A stretch of 64,000 nucleotides of DNA from Pseudomonas fluorescens (lineage in GTDB: Bacteria > Pseudomonadota > Gammaproteobacteria > Pseudomonadales > Pseudomonadaceae). The notes under the pieces were generated by a model, which searched no databases, was not told where the DNA came from, and saw nothing but the letters and a program-made list of their open reading frames with translations. Position numbers and translations under genes: made by a program. The DNA is taken from NCBI RefSeq assembly GCF_902498065.1, contig NZ_CABVIR010000001.1:806001-870000 (forward strand). Direction: 5' to 3'. Shown one piece after another: positions 25,735-35,583 of the stretch; position 1 is the first letter of the stretch, and every line of letters starts with the position of its first letter.

Positions 25735-26675
25735 GTCTTTCACCCGCCGAATTGAAAGCGATCAGCGTCGCGGCCCAGTGGTATGCCCGGTTACAGTCAG
25801 GTGTCGCGACCGATTCCGATCGCGCGGCATGGAACGAATGGCTGCTCGCCGACCCTGCGCACCCTCAAGCCTGGCAGCGCATGGCCGCCGTTGGCGAGCA
25901 AATGAGTCGCGTGCCTGGCGCCCTGGCCTCACCGGCCCTGCGCGGCGCTGACAGCTCCCGTCGACAGGTGTTACGTAGCGTCGTGGTACTGGCCTCGTCC
26001 GGTTCACTGGGCTGGCTGGGATGGCGCAGCGAAACAACCCGGAACCTGTTTGCCGATTTCCGCACCGCCGTGGGGGAGCGCCGGCAGTTCCGCTTGGCGG
26101 ATGGCAGTTCATTGCTGCTGAATACCGATACTTCGGTCAACCTGCGTTTCGATGGGCGCCAACGGGTGCTGGAACTGTTGTGGGGCGAAATGATTGTCAC
26201 GACCGCCGTCGATCCTTTGCAGCGACCACTCAAGGTGGTCACCCGCTATGGCGAGGTGCTGGCGCTGGGCACACGGTTTATCGTCCGGTCCGGGAATCAG
26301 GAGGGCGAGGTGGCCGTGCTTGAGAAAGCGGTGGAGGTGACTTCATATGGCGGTGGCTCGAAGGTGCGCCTCGAGGCTGGCCAGTCCCTCAGTTTCAATC
26401 CCGCTTCTCTGGGGACGGTACGACGCAATGATGCTTCGACGGGCGCCTGGCAGCGAGGCAGTATCATCGCCATCAATCGTCCGTTGGCCGAGTTGCTGAC
26501 CGACTTGTCGCGCTACCGCACTGGCGTGCTGCGCTGTGATCCGCGCATCGCCGATCTGAAGGTGTCCGGCGCGTTCCCCATCGATAACACGGACCTGGCG
26601 CTGGCTGCGCTGGAAAGTGGTTTTTCCCTGCGCATCAGCCGATTCAGCCGCTATTGGGTCAATGTTTCCGGCTGA
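25731..26675 (+). CDS. FecR-family anti-sigma regulator
   Basis: 314 residues from the ATG at 25731, overlapping the sigma gene by 4 bases. A cytoplasmic N-terminal DUF4880-like segment (AAQWYARLQSGVATDSDRAAWNEWL), one membrane helix near residues 80-100 and a periplasmic FecR domain (VGERRQFRLADGSSLLLNTDTSV; TRYGEVLALGTRFIVR) match FecR/FpvR regulators. It relays the signal from the receptor's N-terminal domain to the sigma factor across the inner membrane. Confidence 0.92.
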   Translation: MSLSPAELKAISVAAQWYARLQSGVATDSDRAAWNEWLLADPAHPQAWQRMAAVGEQMSRVPGALASPALRGADSSRRQVLRSVVVLASSGSLGWLGWRSETTRNLFADFRTAVGERRQFRLADGSSLLLNTDTSVNLRFDGRQRVLELLWGEMIVTTAVDPLQRPLKVVTRYGEVLALGTRFIVRSGNQEGEVAVLEKAVEVTSYGGGSKVRLEAGQSLSFNPASLGTVRRNDASTGAWQRGSIIAINRPLAELLTDLSRYRTGVLRCDPRIADLKVSGAFPIDNTDLALAALESGFSLRISRFSRYWVNVSG

Positions 26676-26774
26676 GGCGACAAAAAATATTTTCAATCTT
26701 TTGCACTTTTCAACCACATCGTTCGGCTCATCCCTCAGTGAGTTTTTATTGATGGTCTTTGGGGGAGGGTAAGC

Positions 26775-29243
26775 ATGTCTCGGGTCTACACGTCAGGTCG
26801 CCTGGCGATTGCGGTGAACGTCGGATTGATCGCGGCAACGTCGATGTGCGTATGGCCGGTCGCGGCGATGGCGGCGCAACAGCAAACTTCGGTTCAATCC
26901 TTCGACATTGCCGGCGGCAGTCTGACCGAGGTCCTCAGCCATTTCGCCAGTGCGGCGGGCGCCGCCATTTCCTTTGATGCGCGACAAACCGAAGGGTTGA
27001 AGTCCCCCGGACTCAAAGGTACGTTCGGTGTCAGTGAAGGGTTCGCGCGAATTCTGGGCGGCAGCGGTCTGCAAGCTGAACCCCAAGCCAACGGCACGTA
27101 CGTGCTGCGGCCAGTACCGGCCGCCGGTTCGGCGCTGGAACTGGGTGCGACCAACATCAACGGGCAGATGCTGGGCGCGACCACCGAGAACAGCGGCTCG
27201 TATACCACGGGCGCGGTGACCATCGGCAAGGGCGAGCACTCGCTCAAGGAAACGCCGCAATCGGTCACGGTGATGACCCGCAAGATGCTCGATGACCAGA
27301 ACCTCAATACCATCGAACAGGTCATGGAAAAGACGCCAGGTATTACTGTTTACGACTCGACCATGGGTGGCAAATATTTCTATTCGCGCGGCTTCCGCAT
27401 GTCGGGCCAGTATCAGTACGACGGCGTGCCGCTGGATATGGGCAACCTGTATGTTCAGGCCGACAGTTTCAGCGGTGACATGGCGTATTACGACCGGGTC
27501 GAAATCCTCCGTGGTGCCGCGGGAATGATGAAGGGCTCGGGGGGCACGGCCGGGGGAGTGAATTTCGTGCGCAAGCGTGGCCAGACCGCGCCGCATACCG
27601 ACATCACGCTGTCCGGTGGCAGTTGGGACAATTATCGCGGACAGGTCGACACCGGCGGACCGCTGAACGACTCCGGCACGGTGCGCGGTCGGGCCGTGGT
27701 CGCCGAGCAGAGCCGGCATTACTTTGTGGACGACGCCAATCGCAAGGATCAGGTGTATTACGGCGCCCTCGATTTTGATGTGAGCGCCGACACGACACTC
27801 GGGCTGGGCGTGGCTTATGAAGATGTCGACGCCAATCCTTGCTGGGGCGGTCTGCCGCGGTATCGGGATCGCAGTGACCTGAAACTCAGCCGCTCCACCT
27901 GCCTCGACCCCTCCTGGAATACCTGGCGCAGCCAGCGCACCACCGTCTTCAGTGATCTGAAACATCAGATCAACGAAGACTGGTCCCTGAAGGTCGCAAG
28001 CGTTTACACAAAAAATACCCAGGACATCAAGTATGCGTTTGCCTCCGGCGCGGTGACCCCAGGCATCAACACCACGGGCATGCTGGGCAGTATGTATGAC
28101 TACGATCAGGTCGATTACGGCCTGGATGCCTACGTGGACGGCAAGTTCGACGCGTTCGGCCAACAACATGAATTGGTGGTGGGTTTCAACGCCAGCCGTG
28201 CGAAAAAAGACGATTTCTACTCGGTAGCGTTTCTGCCGCAGCGACAGAATGTGTTCAACCCTGACAAGCACATTCCAGAACCGGACGACAGCTACTTCAT
28301 CGACAACTCGTCTCGCGGCGGGCCGGTCAATTCCGTGACCAGACAGAAAGGTGTTTACTCGACGTTGCGCCTGAAACTGGCGGATCCGTTGACCCTCGTC
28401 GTCGGCGGTCGTGTGAGCTGGTACAACTCGGAAACCGACTACGACTTCATCAATACAGGCACCTCGGAACACGCCAGCACCACGGAAACAGGCCAGGTGA
28501 CGCCGTTTGCCGGCGTGCTGCTGGACTTGAACGAGAACCTGACGGCTTACGCCAGCTACTCGGATATCTTTACCCCGCAAGGCAACTTCCGATCGGAAGA
28601 TGGTTCGGCCCTCAAACCGTTGGTGGGACAGAGTTATGAATTGGGGATCAAGGGCGCCTGGTTCGACGGTCGCCTGAACAGCTCGTTCAACCTGTTCCGT
28701 ACCGTCCAGAAGGACCAGGCGCAGACGGATTTCAACTCCTCTTGCCCGTCATCGGATGGCTACTGCTATGTCAACGCAGGAAAAGTGCGCGCTCAGGGCT
28801 TCGAGGCCGAAATCAGCGGTGAAGTGATCGAACGATTGCAATTGCTCGCGGGTTACACCTACACCCAGACCAAAACCCTGGACGATATCGACACCAGCCT
28901 GAACGGCGCCGCGTTCAACAGTTACGTGCCGAGACACGTGTTGCGCATGTGGGGTGATTACGCGCTGGGCGGTGCTCTCGAGCAGTTCACCATTGGTGCC
29001 GGCGTCAACGCGCAAAGTGATAATTTCCGCGTCTCTCCGGCCACCGGTGACAAGATCACTCAGTCGGGTTATGCAATCTGGAACGGTCGGATCGGCTACC
29101 GCATCGACGACACATGGTCGGTGGCGTTGAACGGCAACAACCTGTTCGACAAACGCTACTACACCACCATCGGTACCGAGAGTTTCGGCAACTATTACGG
29201 CGACCCGCGTAACTTCATGGTGTCGGTCAAAGCGAGTTTCTGA
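26775..29243 (+). CDS. TonB-dependent siderophore receptor with signalling domain
   Basis: 822 residues. A signal peptide (about 1-36) is followed by the STN signalling domain (VQSFDIAGGSLTEVLSHFAS, about 40-110), a TonB box region, the plug (KETPQSVTVMTRKMLDDQN; VEILRGAAGMMKGSGGTAGG) and a 22-strand barrel ending in Phe (VSVKASF). The plug resembles FpvA/FhuE/FoxA ferric-hydroxamate or pyoverdine receptors, probably for a xenosiderophore; the ligand is unknown. The STN domain pairs it with the adjacent sigma and anti-sigma proteins. Confidence 0.93.
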   Translation: MSRVYTSGRLAIAVNVGLIAATSMCVWPVAAMAAQQQTSVQSFDIAGGSLTEVLSHFASAAGAAISFDARQTEGLKSPGLKGTFGVSEGFARILGGSGLQAEPQANGTYVLRPVPAAGSALELGATNINGQMLGATTENSGSYTTGAVTIGKGEHSLKETPQSVTVMTRKMLDDQNLNTIEQVMEKTPGITVYDSTMGGKYFYSRGFRMSGQYQYDGVPLDMGNLYVQADSFSGDMAYYDRVEILRGAAGMMKGSGGTAGGVNFVRKRGQTAPHTDITLSGGSWDNYRGQVDTGGPLNDSGTVRGRAVVAEQSRHYFVDDANRKDQVYYGALDFDVSADTTLGLGVAYEDVDANPCWGGLPRYRDRSDLKLSRSTCLDPSWNTWRSQRTTVFSDLKHQINEDWSLKVASVYTKNTQDIKYAFASGAVTPGINTTGMLGSMYDYDQVDYGLDAYVDGKFDAFGQQHELVVGFNASRAKKDDFYSVAFLPQRQNVFNPDKHIPEPDDSYFIDNSSRGGPVNSVTRQKGVYSTLRLKLADPLTLVVGGRVSWYNSETDYDFINTGTSEHASTTETGQVTPFAGVLLDLNENLTAYASYSDIFTPQGNFRSEDGSALKPLVGQSYELGIKGAWFDGRLNSSFNLFRTVQKDQAQTDFNSSCPSSDGYCYVNAGKVRAQGFEAEISGEVIERLQLLAGYTYTQTKTLDDIDTSLNGAAFNSYVPRHVLRMWGDYALGGALEQFTIGAGVNAQSDNFRVSPATGDKITQSGYAIWNGRIGYRIDDTWSVALNGNNLFDKRYYTTIGTESFGNYYGDPRNFMVSVKASF

Positions 29244-29254
29244 CGCTGGCCTCA

Positions 29255-29288
29255 TTAAAAAAGCCGCGCCTTTGCGCGGTTTTCTTAA
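29255..29288 (+). terminator. Terminator after the TonB receptor gene
   Basis: CCGCGC and GCGCGG form a stem around a short loop, flanked by AAAAAAG and TTTTCTT. It lies 12 bases after the receptor stop codon and may also serve the convergent lldD. Confidence 0.8.
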
Positions 29289-29302
29289 TGATCACGATCA
29301 GC

Positions 29303-30445
29303 TCACCGAACCGCCTGCACCAGCGTCGATTCATCGATCTGAGCAATCGACGTCACCCCGGTCAACGTCATCGCCACGCGCATTTCCCTGGCAAAAATAT
29401 CCAGCATGTTTTCCACCCCGCGCTGACCGTCGGCGGCCAGCGCGTACGCCATGGAGCGCCCCAGCAACACGCCTTTTGCGCCCAGCGCCAGCATCCGCAC
29501 GACATCAAGCCCCGAGCGGATCCCGGAGTCGACCAGCACCGTCAGATCATTCCCCACCGCTTGTACGATGGGCGGTAAGGCCTTGGCCGTGGAAAGCACG
29601 CCGTCCAGCTGTCGCCCGCCGTGGTTCGACACCACAATACCGTCCGCGCCAAAGCTGACGGCGTCCCGCGCGTCTTGAGGATCGAGAATGCCTTTGATGA
29701 TCATCGGGCCTTTCCAGAAGTCACGAATCCACTCCAGATCGCTCCAGCTGATCGACGGGTCGAAGTTGTTCGCCAGCCAGCCCATGTAATCTTCGAGCGT
29801 GACGGCTTTGCCAAGGTACTTCGAGATATTGCCCAGGTCATGCGGGCGCCCCATGACGCCGACGTTGAAGGCCCAGTCGGGTCGGGTCATCGCCTGAAGC
29901 ATTCGCCGCGATGATGCAAACGGCCCGGACATCCCCGAGTGCGCATCCCGGTAGCGCGCGCCGGGCGTGGGCATGTCGACGGTAAACACCAGGTTCTTTA
30001 CGCCGGCGGCCTTCGCTCGTTCCAGGGCATTTTTCATGAAGCCCCGGTCTTTCAGCACATACAGCTGGAACCAGATGGATTGTTGGCTTTGCGCCACCAC
30101 TTCCTCGATCGAACACACCGACACGGTTGACAGGCACAGGGGAATGCCTTTGTTTTCCGCCGCTTTGACCGCCTGCACTTCACCCCGTCGGGCGAACATG
30201 CCCGTCAGGCCGACGGGCGCGAGGATGATCGGCATTGCCAGGGGCTGGTCGAAGAGGGTGGTTTGAAGGCTCAGGGTTTCGACGTTTTTCAGAATGCGCT
30301 GACGCAGGCTGATGCCCGTCAGGTCGGCGCTGTTGGCCCTCAGTGTGTGTTCGGCATAAGCGCCGCCGTCGATGTAGTCGAACAGGAAACGGGGAAGTTT
30401 GCGGCGGGCTGCCTCGCGGTAGTCGGATGCGGATGAAATGATCAT
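29303..30445 (-). CDS. lldD: L-lactate dehydrogenase (quinone), FMN-dependent
   Basis: 380 residues from the ATG at 30445 (GAGGC upstream), exactly the LldD length. Member of the FMN alpha-hydroxyacid dehydrogenase family: [22 protein letters not shown], the catalytic His/Arg in [10 protein letters not shown] and the FMN phosphate-binding [16 protein letters not shown]. It oxidises L-lactate to pyruvate and passes electrons to the respiratory chain at the inner membrane. lldP and lldR are not adjacent, so it could be a paralogue acting on another 2-hydroxyacid such as mandelate. Confidence 0.88.
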   Translation of the reverse strand: MIISSASDYREAARRKLPRFLFDYIDGGAYAEHTLRANSADLTGISLRQRILKNVETLSLQTTLFDQPLAMPIILAPVGLTGMFARRGEVQAVKAAENKGIPLCLSTVSVCSIEEVVAQSQQSIWFQLYVLKDRGFMKNALERAKAAGVKNLVFTVDMPTPGARYRDAHSGMSGPFASSRRMLQAMTRPDWAFNVGVMGRPHDLGNISKYLGKAVTLEDYMGWLANNFDPSISWSDLEWIRDFWKGPMIIKGILDPQDARDAVSFGADGIVVSNHGGRQLDGVLSTAKALPPIVQAVGNDLTVLVDSGIRSGLDVVRMLALGAKGVLLGRSMAYALAADGQRGVENMLDIFAREMRVAMTLTGVTSIAQIDESTLVQAVR

Positions 30446-30682
30446 GGTGCCTCGGTCGGGTGAGTGGCGGGGCGATGGGTGCATCGGGTCAGAGTAGCGA
30501 AAACGGATCGCGTTTGCGGTAATTCTGTTCACTTGAGGAAATGGATTGCGGTTTGATCCCGCGGAAGGGGCCACGGACTCCTGTTGAAGCGAGCCTGCTC
30601 GCTAAGACGGCCGGACAGCCGACCTGTTCTCGCGGATGTACCTGAAACCCTGTGGGAGCAACTGTCTTCAACCTGCCATTTG

Positions 30683-30817
30683 TCAGCGCCATTCGGTGCC
30701 GTCTCTCAGCATGGCATTCAGTTTGATCAGTAATACTCGCATGCAGTCGATGAGCGCGACTTTCGCGCTCTTGCTTCGCTCCCGAAGAGCGTCATAGCGT
30801 GCTTTAAAGTCTGCTTG
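30683..30817 (-). mobile_element. IS110-family transposase C-terminal remnant
   Basis: The reverse-strand frame ends KVALIDCMRVLLIKLNAMLR followed by DGTEW, the typical end of IS110-type transposases, which usually close with a pattern like CMRKLLTILNAMLRDGTPW. Only about 45 residues remain; upstream the frame runs into a REPIN. It is a dead fragment. Confidence 0.6.
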
Positions 30818-30880
30818 ATAGCCGACCTGATGGCCATCAAAGTCATCGGCGGTGAACCCCCATGTTTGCCAACAACCCAC

Positions 30881-30980
30881 TGTGGGAGCTGGCTTGCCAG
30901 CGATGGAGGTCCAGACAGCGCGTGCATTCAGACAGCACGCGTTATCGTTAACGTCCATCGCTGGCGAGCCAGCTCCCACA
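30881..30980. repeat. REPIN (paired inverted REP elements)
   Basis: TGTGGGAGCTGGCTTGCCAG at 30881-30900 is mirrored by CTGGCGAGCCAGCTCCCACA at 30961-30980 with about 60 bases between, the standard REPIN organisation mobilised in trans by RAYT transposases. No RAYT gene is in the window. Confidence 0.9.
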
Positions 30981-31152
30981 GGGGGAACGCGTACGCTGCA
31001 AGGGATAGGCCGGCCGGTGGCGGTAGCCGCCCCCGGCCAAGGATGGCGGCGCTCTTCCAAGTGACCCGTCGTAGGGGCGGAACCTTAAGTGGCCGTTACC
31101 GAAGAAACGGATAAACCCCCACTCACTTGCCCACACCCCGTTCAAACCTCAC

Positions 31153-32778
31153 TCAGTTGGTATCAAGATCCACGTTCTTGGTCTCACGCAAACAGATCAT
31201 CCCCACCACCAGACTCACCGCAGTAATTACCACCGGGTACCAAAGCCCATAGAAGATATCCCCGGTATACACCACCAACGCAAACGACACCGTCGGCAGG
31301 AACCCGCCGAACCAGCCGTTGCCGATGTGATACGGCAAGGACATCGACGTGTAGCGGATGCGGGTCGGGAACAGTTCGACCATGAGCGCCGCCAGCGGGC
31401 CGTAGCACATCGCGGAGATGATGATCAGCACAACCATCAGCGCCACGATCATCGGCTTGTTGACCTGTTGCGTATCGGCCTTTGACGGATACCCCGCCAA
31501 TGTTACCGCGCCGCGCAGGGCCGCTTCGTCGTAGCCATCGATTTTCACCTCGCCGACGCTGACCTGCACACCGCTGCCGGCCGGGGCCGCTTCGCTGATG
31601 TAGGGCAAGCCCTGTTTCACCAGGAAGGTTTTGACCTTGTCGCACGGGCTGTCAAATTTCGCCTTGCCCACCGGATCGAACTGGAAGGTGCAAGTGGCCG
31701 GGTCGGCCAGTACGGTGATCGGCGCCTGGCGGCTGGCCTGGTCGATGGCCGGGTTGGCGTAGTGGGCGATGGATTTGAAGATCGGGAAGTACAACGCGGT
31801 AGCCAGCAACAGGCCGATCATCAACACCGGTTTACGCCCGACCTTGTCCGACAGCCAACCAAAGAAGATGAAGAACGGCGCGCCGATGATCACGCTGACG
31901 ATCAGCAGGCTGTTGGCCAGGGCCGGGTCCATTTTCAGGAACTGGGTGAGGAAGAACAGCACGTAGAACTGCGCCGCGTAGAATGTCACCGCTTGCCCGG
32001 CGTTGATGCTGAACAGCGCGATCAGCACGACTTTGAGGTTTTCCCATTTACCGAAGGAGTCGCGCAAAGGCGACTTGCAGAGTTTGCCTTCCTCTTTCAT
32101 TTTCACGAACGCGGGCGATTCGTGCAGGCTCAGGCGAATCCAGGTCGAGATGCCCAGCAGCACGATGGAAAACAGGAACGGAATCCGCCAGCCCCAGACT
32201 TCGAACTGGTCGCCGGTGAAGTAGCGGCAACCCAGCACCACGAGCAACGACAGCAGCAAGCCAAGGGTTGCAGTGGACTGAATCCAGCTGGTGTGGAAAC
32301 CGCGTTTGCCGATGGGCGCGTGTTCCGCGACATAGGTCGCAGCGCCACCGTACTCACCGCCCAGGGCCAGGCCCTGAAGCATGCGCAGCACCACGAGGAT
32401 GATCGGCGCTGCAATGCCGATGCTCGCGTAAGTCGGCAGCAGCCCGACGCAAAACGTCGCGACACCCATGAGAACAATGGTAGCGAGGAAGGTGTATTTG
32501 CGCCCGATCATGTCCCCCAGCCGCCCGAACACCAGCGCACCAAAGGGCCGTACGATGAAGCCGGCGGCGAATGCCATCAGTGCAAAGATGAATGCCGTGG
32601 TGTCGTTGACCCCGGCGAAAAACTGTTTGCTGATCACCGCCGCGAGGGCGCCGTAGAGGAAAAAGTCGTACCACTCGAACACCGTTCCCAGTGACGAAGC
32701 GAAGATGACTTTGCGGGTGTCACGGCCGGCGTCGGTGCTGCTGCGCGTGATTTCCAGAGGCTGAACATGTTCTGACAT
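31153..32778 (-). CDS. MHS-family MFS transporter with large inserted loop
   Basis: 541 residues from the ATG at 32778 (GAGGGATACC upstream). A metabolite:H+ symporter: FEWYDFFLYGALA in helix 1, GRLGDMIGRKYTF between helices 2 and 3, GGEYGGAATYVAEHAP. Most MHS proteins have about 430-450 residues; here about 75-90 residues are inserted after helix 8, between KSIAHYANPAIDQASRQ and VNKPMIVALMVVLIII. The insert is polar, with two Cys (ATCTFQFDP, DSPCDKV), and is probably periplasmic. It lies next to a GMC oxidoreductase on the same strand, suggesting uptake of that enzyme's substrate or product. Confidence 0.85.
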   Translation of the reverse strand: MSEHVQPLEITRSSTDAGRDTRKVIFASSLGTVFEWYDFFLYGALAAVISKQFFAGVNDTTAFIFALMAFAAGFIVRPFGALVFGRLGDMIGRKYTFLATIVLMGVATFCVGLLPTYASIGIAAPIILVVLRMLQGLALGGEYGGAATYVAEHAPIGKRGFHTSWIQSTATLGLLLSLLVVLGCRYFTGDQFEVWGWRIPFLFSIVLLGISTWIRLSLHESPAFVKMKEEGKLCKSPLRDSFGKWENLKVVLIALFSINAGQAVTFYAAQFYVLFFLTQFLKMDPALANSLLIVSVIIGAPFFIFFGWLSDKVGRKPVLMIGLLLATALYFPIFKSIAHYANPAIDQASRQAPITVLADPATCTFQFDPVGKAKFDSPCDKVKTFLVKQGLPYISEAAPAGSGVQVSVGEVKIDGYDEAALRGAVTLAGYPSKADTQQVNKPMIVALMVVLIIISAMCYGPLAALMVELFPTRIRYTSMSLPYHIGNGWFGGFLPTVSFALVVYTGDIFYGLWYPVVITAVSLVVGMICLRETKNVDLDTN

Positions 32779-32856
32779 ATCGGTATCCCTCACAGTGATT
32801 GTTTTTGTTGTTCCACTGTCGGCACGTCTTGTGGACGGTGCCGCTATTCCTTTTGC

Positions 32857-34506
32857 TCAAGAGACTGCGGTCAGTGCGTTTTTGTCAGGTGCAAGACTCC
32901 TTGTGGGTGCTTCCAGAATGAGTTGCGCGGCCTTCTCGGCAATCATCAGCGTCGGCGAACAGGTGTTGCCCGAGGTGATGCGCGGCATGATCGAGGCATC
33001 GGCGATGCGCAGGCCGGGAATGCCGTGGACTTTCAGTTCGGCATCGACCACCGCATCCACGTCGTTGCCCATTCGGCAGGTGCCGACCGGATGGAAAATC
33101 GTCGTGCCGATTCGCGCAGCGGCTTCGTGCAGTTGTTCTTCGCTTTGCAAACTGTCTCCAGGCAGGTACTCCACCGGTTTGAACGCTTGCAGGGCGGGGG
33201 CGGAAACGATGCGTCGGGTCAGGCGGATCGCATCGGCGGCGATACGCAAATCTTCCGGATGGCTCAAATAATTAGGTTGAATCAGCGGCGCGTCCTGCGG
33301 ATCGGCCGAACGAATGTCGATTCGCCCACGGCTTTGCGGTCGCAAGTCGCAGACCGAAGCCGTGAAGGCCGGGAAGGCATGCAACGGTTCACCGAAACGT
33401 TCCAGCGACAGCGGCTGCACGTGGTATTCGAGATTCGCCGAAGTCTGCTCCGGCCCCGATCGGGCAAACGCACCGAGCTGACTCGGGGCCATGGACAGCG
33501 GGCCGCTGCGGTCGTACAGGTAACGCAAACCCATGCCCATCTTGCCCCACACACTGCCAGCGATCTGGTTCAGGGTGCGTGCGTTTTGCAGTTTGTAGAT
33601 CAGCCGCAGTTGCAGGTGATCCTGCAGGTTGCCGCCTACACCGGGCAGCTCATGGGCCACACCGATGCCCAGTTTTTCCAGGAGGGGGCGAGGGCCGATG
33701 CCGGAGCGTTGCAGGATGCTCGGCGAACCGACGGCACCCGCGCAAAGGACGATTTCCTTGCGCGCCTTGAAGGTTTTCGCCTGACCCTGCCAGCGTGCGC
33801 TGACCGCCGCTGCACGGCCGTTTTCCAGGAGCACGCGGTCGACTTCTACGTCGGTCAGCACGGTGAGATTGGGACGATGGCGGACAGGCTTGAGAAATGC
33901 CTTGGCCGCGTTCCAGCGAATCCCGGCCTTTTGATTGACCTGAAAATAGCCGCAGCCTTCGTTGTCGCCCTGATTGAAGTCGTCGATGCTGGCGATGCCG
34001 CTTTGTTCGGCCGCGCTGCGGAAGGCATCGAGAATCGGCCAGGACAGTCGTTGACGTTCGATCCGCCATTCCCCGGCGGCGCCGTGAAATTGCGAGTCGC
34101 CGGCAAAATGGTTTTCGCTTTTCTTGAACAACGGCAATACATCGTCCCAACGCCAGCCGGGATTGCCATCGGCCGCCCAGCCGTCGTAGTCACTGGCCTG
34201 GCCGCGCATGTAGATCATGCCGTTGATTGAGGAACAGCCACCGAGCACCTTGCCGCGCGGGTAACTCAGGGCGCGACCTTGCAGGCCTGCCTGCGCTTCG
34301 GTCTTGAAGCACCAGTCGGTGCGCGGGTTGCCGATGCAGAACAGGTAACCCACGGGGATGTGAATCCACGCGTAGTTATCGCGGCCGCCGGCTTCGAGCA
34401 GCAGCACCCGGTGTTGCGGGTTGGCCGACAATCGATTGGCCAGCAAACAACCCGCCGGCCCGGCCCCGACCACGATGTAGTCGTATTCATCAAGGGAAGT
34501 CTGCAT
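32857..34506 (-). CDS. GMC-family FAD oxidoreductase (choline/alcohol dehydrogenase-like)
   Basis: 549 residues from the ATG at 34506, favoured by GAGGTCAGGG directly before it (an ATG at 34542 is possible). FAD-binding YDYIVVGAGPAGCLLANRLS, GMC signatures (YPRGKVLGGCSSINGMIYMRG; GAVGSPSILQRSGIGP) and the C-terminal catalytic His-Asn region (FHPVGTCRMG; GNTCSPTLMIAEKA) are intact. It oxidises a primary alcohol, either choline or an aliphatic/aromatic alcohol (AlkJ-like). Neighbours are the MHS transporter and a divergent LysR regulator. Confidence 0.88.
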   Translation of the reverse strand: MQTSLDEYDYIVVGAGPAGCLLANRLSANPQHRVLLLEAGGRDNYAWIHIPVGYLFCIGNPRTDWCFKTEAQAGLQGRALSYPRGKVLGGCSSINGMIYMRGQASDYDGWAADGNPGWRWDDVLPLFKKSENHFAGDSQFHGAAGEWRIERQRLSWPILDAFRSAAEQSGIASIDDFNQGDNEGCGYFQVNQKAGIRWNAAKAFLKPVRHRPNLTVLTDVEVDRVLLENGRAAAVSARWQGQAKTFKARKEIVLCAGAVGSPSILQRSGIGPRPLLEKLGIGVAHELPGVGGNLQDHLQLRLIYKLQNARTLNQIAGSVWGKMGMGLRYLYDRSGPLSMAPSQLGAFARSGPEQTSANLEYHVQPLSLERFGEPLHAFPAFTASVCDLRPQSRGRIDIRSADPQDAPLIQPNYLSHPEDLRIAADAIRLTRRIVSAPALQAFKPVEYLPGDSLQSEEQLHEAAARIGTTIFHPVGTCRMGNDVDAVVDAELKVHGIPGLRIADASIMPRITSGNTCSPTLMIAEKAAQLILEAPTRSLAPDKNALTAVS

Positions 34507-34627
34507 CCCTGACCTCGTATTGTTGTTCTTGTTGTCGGTCATCCTAGTTGTTAGCTTTCGTCAAAAGAATGTTAGTTTTTGCGCAGCTGCTGTGCGTTTT
34601 TAAACAGCGCAGCCCTAAGGAAGGTTC

Positions 34628-35524
34628 ATGTTCGATTGGAATGACCTGCGGTTTTTTCTCGAGTTGCAGCGCAGCGGGCGTTTGCTCACCGCTGCCCGCC
34701 GTTTGAATACCACTCACGCCACCGTGGCCCGGCACATCGAGGCCATCGAAAAAAGTCTCGGCACGGCGCTGTTCGTCCAGCACGCTCAGGGATATGAATT
34801 GACGCCAGCGGGTGAAGCGCTGCTCAAACACGCTGAAGCGATGGAAAACGTCGCGTTGCTGGCTCAGGAAGAAATCACTCAATCGACGGCGCCGCTGGGC
34901 AAGATTCGCGTCGGGGTGACCGAAGGCCTGGGCATCATGTTCCTCGCCAGTCGCATGAACGGCTTGTTCGAACGCTATCCGGGGCTGGAGGTGGAACTGG
35001 TGGCGGTGCCGCGATTTGTCAGCATCCTCAACCGCGAAGCGGAGATCAGTATCCACCTTGAACGCCCGGCTGCCGACATGCTGGTCACGCGCAAACTCAC
35101 CGACTATCGCCTGGCGCTGTACGCCAGCCAGGCCTACCTCGACAACGCTCCACCGTTACGCAGCCGCGAAGACCTCGGGCGCCACGCGTGGATCGGCTAT
35201 GTCGATGACTTGCTGTTCAGTCAGGAGCTGATGTTTCTCAACAGCTTTTGTCGCAACCCGCAGGTGGTGTTTCACAGCACCAGTGTGATCGCCCAGCAAC
35301 AGGCGGCGCGCTCGGGGCTGGGGATTGCGGTGCTGCCGTGCTATATGGCCAGCGCCGATCCGGACTTGGTGCCGCTGTTGCCGGATGAAAGCATCCAGCG
35401 CAGTTACTGGATCAGCACCCGCCGCGAGCTGCACAAATCCGTGCGGCTGCGGGTATTGTGGGATTACGTGGTGGAGTTGTGTGAGCGGGAACAGGATTTA
35501 CTGCGAGGCCCCGATCCCTTGTAG
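34628..35524 (+). CDS. LysR-family regulator divergent from the GMC gene
   Basis: 298 residues with an N-terminal winged helix (SGRLLTAARRLNTTHATVARHI) and a LysR co-inducer domain ending DYVVELCEREQDLL. The start MFDWNDLRFFLELQRSG is typical of the ArgP/GbpR-like group in proteobacteria. It reads divergently from the GMC oxidoreductase gene across about 120 bases and most likely regulates it and the transporter. Inducer unknown. Confidence 0.88.
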   Translation: MFDWNDLRFFLELQRSGRLLTAARRLNTTHATVARHIEAIEKSLGTALFVQHAQGYELTPAGEALLKHAEAMENVALLAQEEITQSTAPLGKIRVGVTEGLGIMFLASRMNGLFERYPGLEVELVAVPRFVSILNREAEISIHLERPAADMLVTRKLTDYRLALYASQAYLDNAPPLRSREDLGRHAWIGYVDDLLFSQELMFLNSFCRNPQVVFHSTSVIAQQQAARSGLGIAVLPCYMASADPDLVPLLPDESIQRSYWISTRRELHKSVRLRVLWDYVVELCEREQDLLRGPDPL

Positions 35525-35583
35525 ATACCGTCTTGAGCCGCACCGGCAAGGCAGTTCTCGCAGGGGCGGCGTTTCAAGCGGTT

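Larger units (their letters stand above)
30575..31152. other. Intergenic debris: REP/REPIN, IS110 fragment and widespread Pseudomonas repeat
   Basis: 578 bases without an intact gene. Left to right: scattered REP halves (30590-30660), a transposase C-terminal fragment on the reverse strand, a full REPIN, and about 70 bases (31042-31111) of a multi-copy Pseudomonas sequence that reads GTTTATCCGTTTCTTCGG on the reverse strand. Confidence 0.6.

Noticed and set aside
26793..28580. A 595-codon frame antisense to the TonB receptor
   Set aside because: Same cause: mirror of a long GC-rich gene; no ribosome site or protein character.
31762..32694. A 310-codon frame antisense to the MHS transporter
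   Set aside because: It mirrors membrane-helix codons, and its Arg/Gln/His-rich translation has no family resemblance.
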